Positions 48,459-59,975 of a DNA stretch of 64,000 nt are shown here, one piece after another (positions within the stretch are counted from its first letter, which is position 1; every line of letters begins with the position of its first letter). The notes beneath the pieces were generated by a model that saw only the letters and a list, made by a program, of their open reading frames with translations, did not search any database and was not told the DNA's origin. The DNA is taken from NCBI GenBank assembly GCA_036345935.2, contig JADWOT020000004.1:5366168-5430167 (forward strand), in the 5' to 3' direction. The translations under genes and the position numbers were made by a program. Source of the DNA: Taenia hydatigena. Lineage: Eukaryota; Platyhelminthes; Cestoda; Cyclophyllidea; Taeniidae.

Positions 48459-48677
48459 TATTTCTGGCCGCCAAGTAAAATGCTCCAACCGACGTCAAAC
48501 GACAAATGTTAATTTGCTTTCTTGATATTGGGACACCTTATCCACTTTCAGGAAGCATTGCAAATCGCTTTTGACATGGTCGAGGTAGTAATGAACTGCT
48601 CGCATCACCTCACCTTTCCTACGCCATTACACCTTATCTCGCTTACCTTCAACTGTGCGCTGTTTAGCAATCATCAC

Positions 48678-48698
48678 ATATATATATGTATATATATG
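48678..48698. repeat. TA microsatellite at block C edge
   Basis: An alternating TA run with one G interruption at the exact point where homology to block C begins. It corresponds to the AT run at 6711-6724. Confidence 0.75.
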
Positions 48699-51200
48699 AT
48701 AGACGAAGGGAACGGGGCTGTTGGCATGGCTCGGAGATCAGGCCACGCGATTTAGAGAATATGACCACTTATGTGACCAAAACCGAAACCGGCAGTCATG
48801 ATTAGCAAAGTATTGTAAAAGATGCGGCGCCTTAAAACCCATTGAATGAATAAATTAGGGCCAAGGGATTTCTGCGATAGCGGGTAGTTGCCCTTCAGTC
48901 ATTAGTGCACAAACCTCAATCTTGTATCTGATCGATGGTGCACCTTTGCCGAGTCGTAGATTACTGGTTAAAAACGGAATAGTGTGGTGTGGACAAGTCG
49001 TTGACTAGGTGACAAAACGTTTATCACGCAGACTAACTCCTTACCTCAAAGGTGATGATCATTGCAGTGCAGCTGAAGTGGGTAAATCGGCCTGAATTTG
49101 TGTACTAACTCGCCATCTCGAGAGACATTATTCCTGAAATTGCTTATTGCAGCGCTTTTTCTGACTCATGTGAGACAGTTGGGAGTGTTTGCATGCGAAG
49201 CCACAAGTTTACATGCGTTCTTCTTTCGGACGCAGTACACACTCTGCAGCATTGTTGGCATCGAGAGACACCCTCCTTTTACCACCTGTAAGCCTCTTTC
49301 TTGCTTCACAGAAATCGCACTCCTACCTGCAGTCTACGGCGACTGGAATACTCTGAGTGCAAGGCAGGTAGCGTCATCTTGACTTTGGATGCAGAAGTGA
49401 TTGCACTCCTGAAATGTATCAAAAACTCTTACCTTTATTCGTCTGTCGAATTTCTCCTGTGTTTAAAAGACATCTTTGGCAGAAAATGTTAGGTTTCGAG
49501 TCAAAAAGGAGTTATTTCTGGAAGGGAGGAGCACACCAAACATTTCTTCATGGCATTCTATGGCGCGCATCGCGCGTTGTGTCGATGGAGAGGAGGCGGA
49601 TGTACCAGCGCACACGGTAGCTGGAAAGGTTGGAGGTGAGGGCGAGGAGAAGAAGGGATGGCTGGAAAAAGAGCAGTTAGATGAATATAGCATCGCCTTA
49701 GCAAAATGGAACTGTCTGCAGTGTCAACACTCGCCTTCCCGACAGTCGATCAGAACTGATGTGAAGGATGCTGACATGTTCTATGGGCTGCTTAGTAATG
49801 TATGGTGGCAACAAGAAAGATTATTTTGCAGCAATAATTTGTCAAACGCAAAAAAATTGCCGAGTTTTGCCTCTTGGGCGGTAATGGTCATGTCTTTGGT
49901 ATTCGGCGGCTGTCATCACTTCTAACAAGTCCATACCCCGGAGAGGTAACAGATCACTGCAAAATTGGCATTTCTTTAGACTTCAAGTCAATTCTGCCTC
50001 CAGATATCTATTGGCAAAGACGAGAACTTCATTGAGACAGATCATACTATTCTTTAGCAATAAACCTATTTATGCTGGCTGCATCAAGCGTTGGAGGGAT
50101 GTCACCGCAACACGCATTGGCCAAAATTCATGCGGCACATATGGCAATGCAAATGCACGCTCTTCCCTGTTCGCCTCTGCCTCTTCCGCATTCTGTTATC
50201 CTGAATTCAAAACAAGGGGGAGAACTATGTAACCCCAACTGACGATTCTAGCGAGTTGCGTATGTGGGGCTAAGGGGAATGCATCCTCCTTAATTACGGC
50301 GCCAATACCCAATCGCGTGCTGCGGTTGATAGTTCTTATCAGCACCATCGCAGAGGCTCACGGTGGCTTTGATACTTGTGCAAATTTATCTTGAATCATC
50401 TCGTTAACCAGACAGTTTACTTTTAGCAAAGGGGGTAGTATGCGTCTGGGTGGTTATTAGATGGGTCTAGCTTCACTGATAGCTATCGTATGCTTCACAA
50501 AACTTGCCCGAACCAGTTTAGCACTTTACCATGATAACATGCTTGCTTACTTGCCCAGCAACTCACAATGTTTTGTCTCTTGTTATTGGCTGTGTGTAAG
50601 TTTACTTAAGTTGATTAGGGGTATGGCTGCATCACTACGGGTGTTAGCTGTCTGCGATGTGGATCGCCACTCGCCAGCACGGTAGGCTGCCATCCTCTAA
50701 GAGCATTAAGTAAATGCTGTGACACACTGGTTGATACTATGTTAGCAGAACAATGAGTTCTCCTAACCCGGTGATTTCAATCACTACCTTGATTCCAGTA
50801 TCCATTGGACCACTCTTCCATTTCTAATCAAGCTAGTTGTCTGCCGTAAACACACTGAAGGCTCCGATTACACGCACAGACGCTAAAATTGGAAATCACA
50901 TGGCAAGATTGGGTTGATGCTGTTGAGCGGAATGATGGACGCCACACCTAAAATATATTCCGAGGCGATGAACCTGCAATAATTTGCATCCTAATGTCCA
51001 CCGAATATGTGACGCTAATTAACGAAGTGGCAACCCAAAAACACATTTCACGAAGCTGAGTGCGTGCCCCATTTGGACGAAGACAGGAGTAGGTACAGAA
51101 GAACACCGAACGTGAACAATAAGTGTTCATGAGATAAAGGTAGGTGAACGTGTTATGACGGATTTCAAATTTAAACTACGCATAGGGATAGGGGTCGTGG
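48678..51200 (+). repeat. Block C, third copy, inside S2
   Basis: Runs in the same direction as 6711-9162 and inverted to 30258-32955. It starts in a TA microsatellite (48678-48698). Near its end, at about 51110, it jumps to sequence related to 30258-30356, which exists in A' but not in A, and lacks the 183 bp (30357-30539) between. So it derives from an A'-type unit and carries an internal deletion. Frames at 49098-49925 have partners in A and A', with no recognised gene. Confidence 0.85.
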
Positions 51201-51359
51201 AATTAGGCCTAGCACTACTTTGTAGCATTGTGTCACATGCTCAACATACTTGACTCGTCTGGGTCGTATGACCTGTAGCTCCTTGAGCACGAACTCCTCA
51301 AATCGGCCATAAATAGTAGCATCTATCGGATTCAATAACACCCGCCCCACAGTCTCAGT
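51201..51359. other. Unique junction between block C and B'
   Basis: About 160 bases with no partner found in the window. Only a short open frame continues into it. I see no gene or signal. Confidence 0.5.
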
Positions 51360-51370
51360 CTTTTCCGTAT

Positions 51371-53363
51371 TACAATGCGTCCACAATGAGGCCGCGAGTT
51401 GACATTGACAAAACCTAATTCAACTTTCCTCTGCTTTAGGGGACTCACTTCGAGGCAGTGTTGCTCGCGATCAACCAGAAAGATGCAGGGATGCCCATAG
51501 CCATTGGTCGCTCAAACCAAAATTTACCCTACAATCCACAACAAGACTATAGGGCATGATGAAGTTGAAGATAGCACCTATACAATTGGTGTGAGTGGCA
51601 GATGAATCAGTGGATGAGTAATATTATCAGGAGCGCCTTATTCACTTTAGAACCTTATGAAATTTTTCGCACTATCAATGTTATTATCAAAAAAATTGAA
51701 TTATGTGTCATATGAGGTAAAGAAATTGGTATATAAGCAATGTTGCGATATTAAGGAGTTGAATGCCGGTGAATTTATAGATCCACTGCGTTTGAATATA
51801 TATTGCCTTGTCAGTAGAAATTAACAGACCACTTGAGCATCATTGCAAAATCCAAATGCATATAATTAGCAATTAATTGACAACTTAACTATTTGAAATC
51901 AAGCTAATCATGAAGACTTCTTGGCGTTTGCCGGGTTCGTGTGACAGACTTTGCTTTAGGCGGTGGAATGGCATTCCAGATAATGTGGCAGCCGATAAAT
52001 GACGGTGGCATCTACATGTCTAGCATTCTTCATTCATGCGGTATCTCGTCAACCTTGATTTCAATTCGAATCCAACTTAAACAAGTGATTACGGTTTTTT
52101 GAATAAAATATTTATAGGCGATGCGTGCAGTGCAGTGATTTCTTTATTTCCATCCATTTTCCTGCGCCTACCATCGTAATGAGAATTTTGGTTCTTTCTG
52201 AGATATCATTATCGTCTTAGACGAAACAGCGAATCGATAGCTTATCAATGGGAGGTTATGTGATGGCCTCCACCGACGTCGGATGGACCAGCCTGCTCCT
52301 CGGGGACGAAATTCGAGAGCTGTGTTCCCGCCGCATGCGTAAAAGGTACACTAAAATACGCAACTACTAACCACAGTACTCGTGCACAGAGAATGTCTGC
52401 GATGCAAGGAATTGGACATTTAATGCAAAATTCTAGTTCTTAAGCGACCAACTCCATCTTAATCAAATAGTAAAGTTGATCAAAGCAAAAGATTGTTAAA
52501 ACTCACAAATCGGAATTAGGTCTTGCCAATCTTAACGTGCGGCTTCATTATGGGTTCATTGCAATGCGAAAAGACTACCGATTGTGTGCGAGAGAAGAAG
52601 CAGATCAATTGTGATAGGCGTCAGTCAGTGCGTTCCCCCAAGGAGGAGTCATAGTTGTCTAAAGTTGAACACCTTATACTTTGTAGCGATCTTACTCCTG
52701 AGTACCTATTTTGGCAACAAGACGTAGCGATTCCGATCACCTGCTTGGTAAACTCATATTCAGCCTCCGGTTGACTCCGTCCATCTGCATTATGAAGTTG
52801 TAAGGCATACATTGCAAACATACCCAAATCCCTCTCTCCATCACACACACACACATTCTGACAGAAGCATACAACCACCCACCGTCTCCTTGGCACCGTT
52901 GGATCATTGACAGTCACCAACGAAGTGAGTAATTTTGTTATCCCTGCACCTGGTGTCAGAGTGTTCGGCTGACTGGGTTGCGTAGAAAAGGGCATAGTTG
53001 GTTACGTAGCACGTAGGAGCAAATATGGGAGGGTGTAAGCCTTGGTAAGTGTGGAACCTACATGAGGGAGACAAGGAATGAGTTATCGTCGCCGTCATGT
53101 GATGATAGGGGTGATGTCTGCTAGACCTCGAGGACGGCTCAATCTGATCGTCTGCCGCACTGCTTTGGTCTGCTTGTAAAGGATATGGCATTGACACTTC
53201 AAAATGCATCACATCTTCTGTGGAGCTTCTGTTCCACACAATCACTTATTAAATGGCTGAGATATAGGCACATTGTTTGTGTAAATCTGCCCACGGTGTA
53301 GCATGTGATGGCGAGGAGTTTGCTATTGCCATAACGTTGTGAAATAGGGATGATTCAGTTTGA
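51371..53363 (-). repeat. Upstream region of CAP copy 2 (block B')
   Basis: The mirror of 44753-46810 with very few differences. The frame at 52621-52995 is longer than its partner because of a small change near 52770, which is not the behaviour of a conserved protein. No gene called. Confidence 0.7.
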
Positions 53364-53398
53364 CAATCATGGTAGGTCTGCTTGGCCTACCATGATTG
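53364..53398. promoter_or_regulatory. Perfect 13-bp inverted repeat upstream of CAP gene copy 2
   Basis: CAATCATGGTAGG (53364-53376), a 9-base spacer, then its exact reverse complement (53386-53398), ending 41 bp before the TATA box. It is identical to the element at 44718-44752. Confidence 0.6.
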
Positions 53399-53439
53399 AC
53401 GAGACTATCGCACCATGTTTCACCATGCCATGCTTCGCG

Positions 53440-53447
53440 TATAAATA
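53440..53447 (+). promoter_or_regulatory. TATA box of CAP gene copy 2
   Basis: TATAAATA in the context CGCGTATAAATAGG, 37 bp before the ATG at 53484. With the usual 25-30 bp spacing, transcription would start near 53470, leaving a 5' leader of only about 14 bases. Confidence 0.65.
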
Positions 53448-53483
53448 GGTGGGATTTCTCGCCCTCCTAGTCCACTTGCCAAG

Positions 53484-54719
53484 ATGATATGCCCAAGGAA
53501 CGGTGAGTTGACAATTACAGAGTGAATGCCAATCTCTCACATAAATGTTGATCTGCACAAGCAAAGTAGTGACTCTGCATAATTTTTGCTTGCCAGGTCT
53601 CTTTGTGATAGTCATCAGCCTGATTACTCTCCTATCTGCTGCATCGCATCAGGTGTCCACAGATGTAGAACAGGCCCAAATGCTAGAGGCTCATTTGGAA
53701 GTTCGAGAAAAGGTGCACCCGCCTGCCAGCGATATGCTACTAATGGTGCGTACCTTCTCCTCATGGCCGTAGTTAGCAGCACACTTGTCCGCACTTCATG
53801 TTACCCCACGTAATAGTACACTTAGCAACATTTGATAACGTTCGTTTCTACTTATCCAGGAGTACTCGAATGAACTGGAACTACTAGCAGATTATTGGGC
53901 CAGTCGATGCAGATTCGAGCATCCCGATTGGACGCAATATCCACAGTACAAGGGACTTGGCCAGAATATAGCAGCTGTCGGTGGTTTCAAGCCAGCTATC
54001 ACCGAAGCCGCTTGTGGCTGGAGGGACGAATACAAGTATTACAGCTACTTCAACAACTCCTGTAGCTACGTGTGTGGCCATTACACACAGGTGAGAGAGC
54101 GGCATGTGCACGCTGCTAGTTGGACGCAGCGCATAGATGCCGTTCGGGGTGTTTTGTAGTCATTTTTCCCAAGTATTAAATGAATACTTGCATGTTAATA
54201 CAGGGGGTGGGAGCAAATGGGTAGAAGTAAAGTACATGGTATTATGTGGCAAAGCACTAAGTAGCATAGCTCGTCATGCTTTCTCTGTGCATAACCAGAT
54301 GGTTTGGGCGACTTCAAATCTGGTGGGTTGCGCCATGCGACAATGCAATTACATGCGGCCTGAGTGGAGAAATCCACAATACTTTACAGTGTGTCAATAC
54401 AAGCCTGCGTAAGTGTGATTTTCTTTAAAGAAGATTGCTGGATTTGCTGACTGACAGACTGAGTGGATGACTGTTCAGCTGTTGGAACAGCACATCTTTG
54501 GTTTGTGCGATTGTGACAGATGTAGTGAATCCTTTTAGGGGGAACTACCATGGAAGACTGCCGTATACATATGGAGCCAGTTGCAGCAAATGCCCGAAGG
54601 GATACTTCTGTTTCCGCAAACAATGCGTCAAAAAGCCTACATGCAAAAAAGTGCTGCCGACATTGGTGTTGAAAGATCCTAAAGACAGAACTCTGCCGAA
54701 ATGCGTGTTGTGGAATTGA
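53484..54719 (+). CDS. Secreted CAP-domain (SCP/TAPS, venom-allergen-like) protein, copy 2
   Basis: Exons 53484-53502, 53597-53745, 53860-54090, 54299-54408 and 54539-54719 join in phase to 690 bases (229 residues plus TGA). Donors are GTGAGT, GTGCGT, GTGAGA and GTAAGT; acceptors end in CCAG, CCAG, CCAG and TTTAG. A frame starting at ATG 53545 also reads through the first intron, but it lacks a clean short signal peptide, so I prefer 53484. CAP landmarks are H39 (LEAHLEVR), GQNIA 90-94, E113 and H130 (GHYTQ), with the conserved GHYTQ/MVWA block split by intron 3. The tail has CSKC (185-188) and C194, C199, C205 and C225. It differs from copy 1 by R176, Y192 and F193. The product should be an extracellular, disulfide-bonded protein. 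I see no canonical AATAAA in the 200 bases after the stop. Confidence 0.9.
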
Positions 54720-56165
54720 GCCTAGCAATCACCGCCTGGACTGGTTGCATTTGTTCTGACGTCGTTGGCGTCGAGCACGTCTCATCCTTATCCCACTGCG
54801 TCCACTTTCCTTCCAGCTTTGAGTGCCAAGTCATTTTATGTTGCAGATAACTCTAACATAATCAGTGCCTTCTTCGCTGTTGCCCAAGAGAGTGGGTGAT
54901 CTCTGTCTTAGGTATTTGCATGCCTCTCTAGATGGGAGCGAAAATGGAGTGGAACTTAGGCGTCCATCTTTTGCAAGCACTACGATTGCCAACGCTCTAC
55001 AATTCGTGGGAATGTTGACATACTTAAAGTAGGATATATCTGGAAAGTAGTTAAGTGTAGACATATAGTCGTAATCAAGTTTCGGAGGTTGCGCTCTTAG
55101 CATCTGAGAAGGGTTTGTGCATTGCAGCATAATTATTTGCCTTTTCATCCTATTTTGCTGGATATTAGTGACTTAGACTTCTGTTGTAGGTTGGTAGAGG
55201 TGGCACAAAACCCATCACTGATCAACTACTTTGGTTACTGCAATGTTATCATTCTTCTGAAGTTGTGTCTACACTCTGACTGGCAAGATATCTGACTGGC
55301 TAGTTCACGTGCAACCCGCGCTTAACCATATCCTGACCTCACCAGTGTTAATTAACAAATGCGGTATGCTATTGGAGATCTCCCAAATGTCATTTGATTT
55401 GTCCAAGATTTGAAGCAAACAATATGTTGCGTTATTGTGCCTCTTTTGCGGATGCAGTTCCGAATATAAATAGTGCATTGGTGTTTTGGCAATTAGAGTT
55501 GGGCAAATTGACGTAATTGAACCGCGATGAATCGTATGACTTGGTGGCAATTTCGATATTTAAATGGCCTATGTATGCACACAGTGCTGACTGCCACTTA
55601 ATGTGCCGCAGAGTAGAAGTGGTGAAGTTCTTTTGGTGCCACAGAATAGAATGAGTTCGGTGCGGATTATGGGTGTTGATTTATGCGGTGGACATGACTT
55701 TGATGAGGGTGACCACTTGCCAACGCATAAGAGTGGGGGTACATAAATGATAGTTATGGGGCAGGATTTCAACTGATGAGGATAAGATGGACAAGGACGT
55801 GATGTTCAAAATGTCCACTAACCAGACATGGATGTGGGACATTAAAATACGCGTAACTAGGACCTTTGCTAAGGATTCACTTATCTCCAACAGTTGGAGA
55901 ATTCACGATAGCCCAGTGTTTGGAGTAATAGCGCTACCAGCACTGGATGGAGCATGAGTTGCCACAAATCGACTCCACTAGTCGGTCTGAGTAGCTGTTC
56001 TTTGTGGATCGTAAGCAGCCCACTCACCGTGTTTACGAGACAGTCGCTGAAAACCTCGCATGATTAATGCGGTCGGTTTGTGGTTTAGCCTTGATGTCGC
56101 TTGACTTGCTACACACCAGGTCATTTAGTCCAAAGCGTGTCTGCTGAAATTCTATTTCATTGTAC
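54720..56165 (-). repeat. Downstream region of CAP copy 2 (block B')
   Basis: The mirror of 42181-43392 plus the extra segment at 55254-55487. The 105-codon minus-strand frame at 54831-55148 is the diverged partner of 42982-43281. A plus-strand frame around 55765-55960 is also open. None has a recognised domain, and I call no gene. Confidence 0.65.
55254..55487. other. ~231-bp segment present in B' only
   Basis: B joins the two flanks directly near 42860. The segment has a direct repeat TCTGACTGGC (55275-55284 and 55291-55300) near one end. I see no clear target-site duplication or terminal inverted repeat, so it may be a deletion in B or a small non-autonomous insertion in B'. Confidence 0.6.
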
Positions 56166-59100
56166 ATGCGCAGCCTACAAGATTCTATTATCTGAATACA
56201 TTTTGAGACCTTCGTCTCGCGACCATTCCTTCCTTACACCTCTGTTCTCCTTGTTTTGAATAGTGTCGTGCCAAATTTAGAAGATGTCAGGTGGATTGTA
56301 ATTGTGCAGAGTGATGAGAATTAAGTTTCACTGTACCTTACCTACCAACACCCAGCATGCTCAATCCGGTAGCAGTGGTTCTTGGATATTGTGGGCTAAA
56401 CACCCTAACGATGCTCTAGTTATAATTCTAATGAAACAAAAATGCACACATTAAAACTCGCCAAACACGACCTTTTATCACCAAGCTGAGACAAAACGAG
56501 AGAGTAAAAGCACACTGAGTACTCTCTAAAAGGGAATCAAGATCAGGTAAAATGGTCCATTTTGAGGTTGGAAGATTTCAGTCAATAGAATGAATAGGAT
56601 TCAATGAGCAAAAGGTTAGAGCTGTCAGCGTGTAGTACACACCAGTGCTGACTGACGACCGCTTAGCGTCTCGTAAAAGCAGCGCAAACGGTAGTATAGA
56701 CGTTTGTTCAAGATCCAAAGGAACAAGTGGTCCACGTAGGAAATCGCCCATCCATCACCCGTGCAAGCAACCTTCGAACCAAGAAGCATTCACGTACATG
56801 TTGAAGCAAATGAGACATGCAGAAACATTCACAACCAAGGTGAGATTCTTCAAAAATCTTACCAGCCACATAGGCAGATTGATACAGTCTGGCAGTGGCG
56901 CAGGCTGCGTGTCGATGTCTCAACCGTAAGAGACACCACACCATCTCGGCCTAGGCTTGTTCGATTTGCGTCGGTCCATTGACGAAGGAAAGCAAAACGA
57001 AGTGCCCTTCCGAAGGGTACTACAGCTGTGCCTGTGTCCAATAAGCAGCACTAATATCATAAAAAATTTGGATAATGCGAATGGCGCTGAGTGATTGTCA
57101 AGAATTAAGGGAAGTAATAGCTAGCACGCACAACAAGGGAAAGAATGATTTGAGGGAGTGGAGGAGAGGGTGATAATGGGAAGTGAGTGATGGAGTATGG
57201 AGGAGGCTAGGTAGTGCAAAACAATGCCATCAACAGCGACCATACCGCGTGGGAAACACCGGTTCTCGTCCGATCACGAAAGTAAGCTACGTCGAGTCGG
57301 GTTAGTACTTGCATGGGTGGTCGGCTGGGAATGCTCAGTGTTGCTGGTCCTCTCTTCTTCTTTTGCTTTCTCGTTCACCCCTTTTGCTCCACCTACCTAC
57401 CTGCCTACCTACCGGTCTGCTCTGCACTGCAATCCACCTCACCTTAACGATTGCAAACACTCCTCCCCGCTGCACGACATCCTCATTTCCATTCCATTGT
57501 GTGGCACCACAGGCCGCCACCATGCTTGGTGGGCATTGCACATCTATTTACACTGGCATGTGCCAGAGTGATGGAGGATGCATAATGACGGAAAGCAAAT
57601 GGAATGGTAAGAGACTGGGGCCTGGCAAGTGGCCGCATGTATGGGTGGGTGAGCTAGCGGCAGGCGAATAGGTTGCGGTGTAGTGAGCTCGCCTAGTGAT
57701 GCAGCAAAGAGGGAGAGTGCATGAGGTGTCGAAATGAAATCCTCTCCTCGCATAGCCGGGAGAATCAATTGAAAGTCATGCTCTAGTCGTTGCTGTTGCT
57801 CAAAATCGTTGCACAAACATACTGCTTTCAATTCTTTTCCATGCTCTACCTATCTCGCCACATTCCTTTTAATTTCAGCCCCACTGCATCAAGTGAAATT
57901 TGAAGGCGGTCAAAGGAAGCGGAGCAGGTTGCCACCAAAAGTCACGTGAACGTAGATCGACTCACGCAAAACTGACAAGTTATGGGTTGAGAAGGCAGCA
58001 CTACGCATTGTCAGAGGTCTGCATAGGGAGAAAAAGCTGAGCAGTGTCTAGAAATGGCTTGGGGCACAATATCTGATGCCAGTTCGTCTGCGCAACACCA
58101 AAGTAGTCCTAAATTTTACGGAAAGCACCCGATCCGCCCAGTAGGGCACTAAAGCCAACTTAGCTGTTTCGCTACCATTAGAATTGCGGATAAATTTGAA
58201 GTGCCTCCTATAAGGACGCGGCTATACCCATAAACAACTTAGATAAAATTACACGCAGATGACTCATATTACCGATAACGAAGAAAAAATGCAACCAACT
58301 GCTCTTCCTGCACTATTCCTTCTTGTGTGCACTGGTGCGTCTGCCCGGTTCCATCCACACAATATGAGAAGCGTGTTATAGGATACTGTGACGAAATGTT
58401 TTGGAGTACTCGTCCCTTTTAGGAATTACCCCTTCTCATCTGACTCAGAACTTAGCAGCTGCTGTCAAAATACCCTGGTTAACACAAAATAACTTCTCTG
58501 GACTTGAATAAAGGCACCGATTTTTACTACTTTTCGGGGACTTGATATCATCTGACTCCAAACAAAATTACGACGGAGCTTTAGTGCCTCTGAACTAAGC
58601 TCTGTAAAACTGCACCCTTATATCTAGAAGTCATCTCAGGCCAGAGGTCATGCTGGACGAATTCGCCTCTTTGAATGTGGGTTCTTCAGAGGATGCAAGG
58701 AATCTCTCGTAGTCCAGAGCCGTGTCGCAATCCGTGCCTTACGTATTTCCTTTGTGATTCTTAATGCCCTCGCCCCACAATGGAGCATCAACTTCACCCC
58801 ACCACCACCTGTTTCTGCTGTGACTGGTCTGCAGGCTAGGGTGACTATAGTGCAATGCATATTTCCCCTTTCGCACTGCACTGTAAAATCGTACCGTTAC
58901 AGCTCCTCGTACCAGCGTGCAACAAGACAGTCTATCTCTCGCCTTGCTTTTAAACGTACTATCCAACGCGCGATGACTCGTTCCCATTGTGGGCGTCCTT
59001 GCTATGGGGTGATGGCTGGTGTGCACCACCATCAAGAAGGTGACAAATAGGTTACGTTAGGTTGCACCCCTCTATCACACATTTTGCTGATCTGGTACAG

Positions 59101-59975
59101 CGATGACGGATACTCTCACTTCTCTGTTCCTCTGCCTTTCATGAGAGTACGCAGTACAATACTGCGTCGCTAGCACCAGGAATCAGTAAGCTGGGTGAAT
59201 GCATTATCACGCTCATTCCCATTTTAAAAATCTTCCCCACATTCCTAACGATTTATGCAAGGGCCTTGCAACCTTTGTAAAATCTACCGAAACTTCTGTA
59301 GAGACTTGCCAGGCTTGGAATACTAGGGAAATCTGTCTGGTTGTTTGGTGTTCGCGAGGTCTTCACTTACGCCTTATCCTTATGTGTAATGACAATATAC
59401 ACGGGCCAAAAGATACGACCAAAGCCACTTAAAAATGCAGAGCAGAAATCGACCCTTTATTGCATCTGGAGTTGCACGTGCCCCTCAGAACACGAACAAC
59501 ACAAAGCCCCAATCAGCAGCATGCTCCGGAATATACCTCTCCACGAGGGAAATATCACCTAGGTGTACTATGAAATCGCTTTAAGGAAAAGCATGACCAG
59601 AGCACTTTCCTATGGGCACTCGAAAGTGATGGCCAACAAGAGAAACCGTCTCATTGACGCCAAAGTTCGTGGGTGAATGCATGGGCTTTGGAATGTGCAC
59701 TTTTTCCACTAAAATGACATTTTTCCATTTGCCAAACGGTTCTATTCTCAACCATCTTAAATGATGACTTCTTCATGAGTGGAACTTAATTGCGTTCGCT
59801 GCGAATCTGAGGTCATGGAAAAATGAAATCACAGACTTACTTGATTGCTCGCACAAACGCCAAACACTGCGTATCAGCTCGACGACCAAATGGTAGTAAA
59901 TACACAGCATGCCACATTGCCTTTAGTCGTCGTTGCATAACTACTGATAGCAAAAATGAGTAGACAACCTCTTCT
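56166..59975 (+). repeat. A'' copy of outer segment a
   Basis: The mirror of 38358-42180. Frames at 56645-56982, 57224-57671 and 58648-59050 are all repeated in A' with 0-2 residue changes and are open on both strands. I regard them as non-coding. Confidence 0.85.
56332..56381 (+). repeat. Dispersed ~45-bp motif, A'' copy
   Basis: A direct counterpart of 302-349, differing at a few bases, and nearly identical to the reverse complement of 41962-42009. Confidence 0.6.

Larger units (their letters stand above)
46811..51359. other. Spacer S2 of palindrome 2
   Basis: B homology ends at about 46810 on the left and 51360 on the right. The left 1.85 kb (46871-48677) is unique in the window and holds exon-like fragments; the rest is a third copy of block C (48678-51200) plus about 160 unique bases. 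S2 is similar in size to S1 (4.5 against 4.4 kb) but unrelated in sequence. Confidence 0.8.
51360..56165 (-). repeat. Block B', inner right arm of palindrome 2
   Basis: An inverted copy of 42181-46810, almost identical except for the patch at 54831-55150 and a 231-bp extra segment near 55254-55487. It carries the second CAP gene on the plus strand. Confidence 0.9.
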
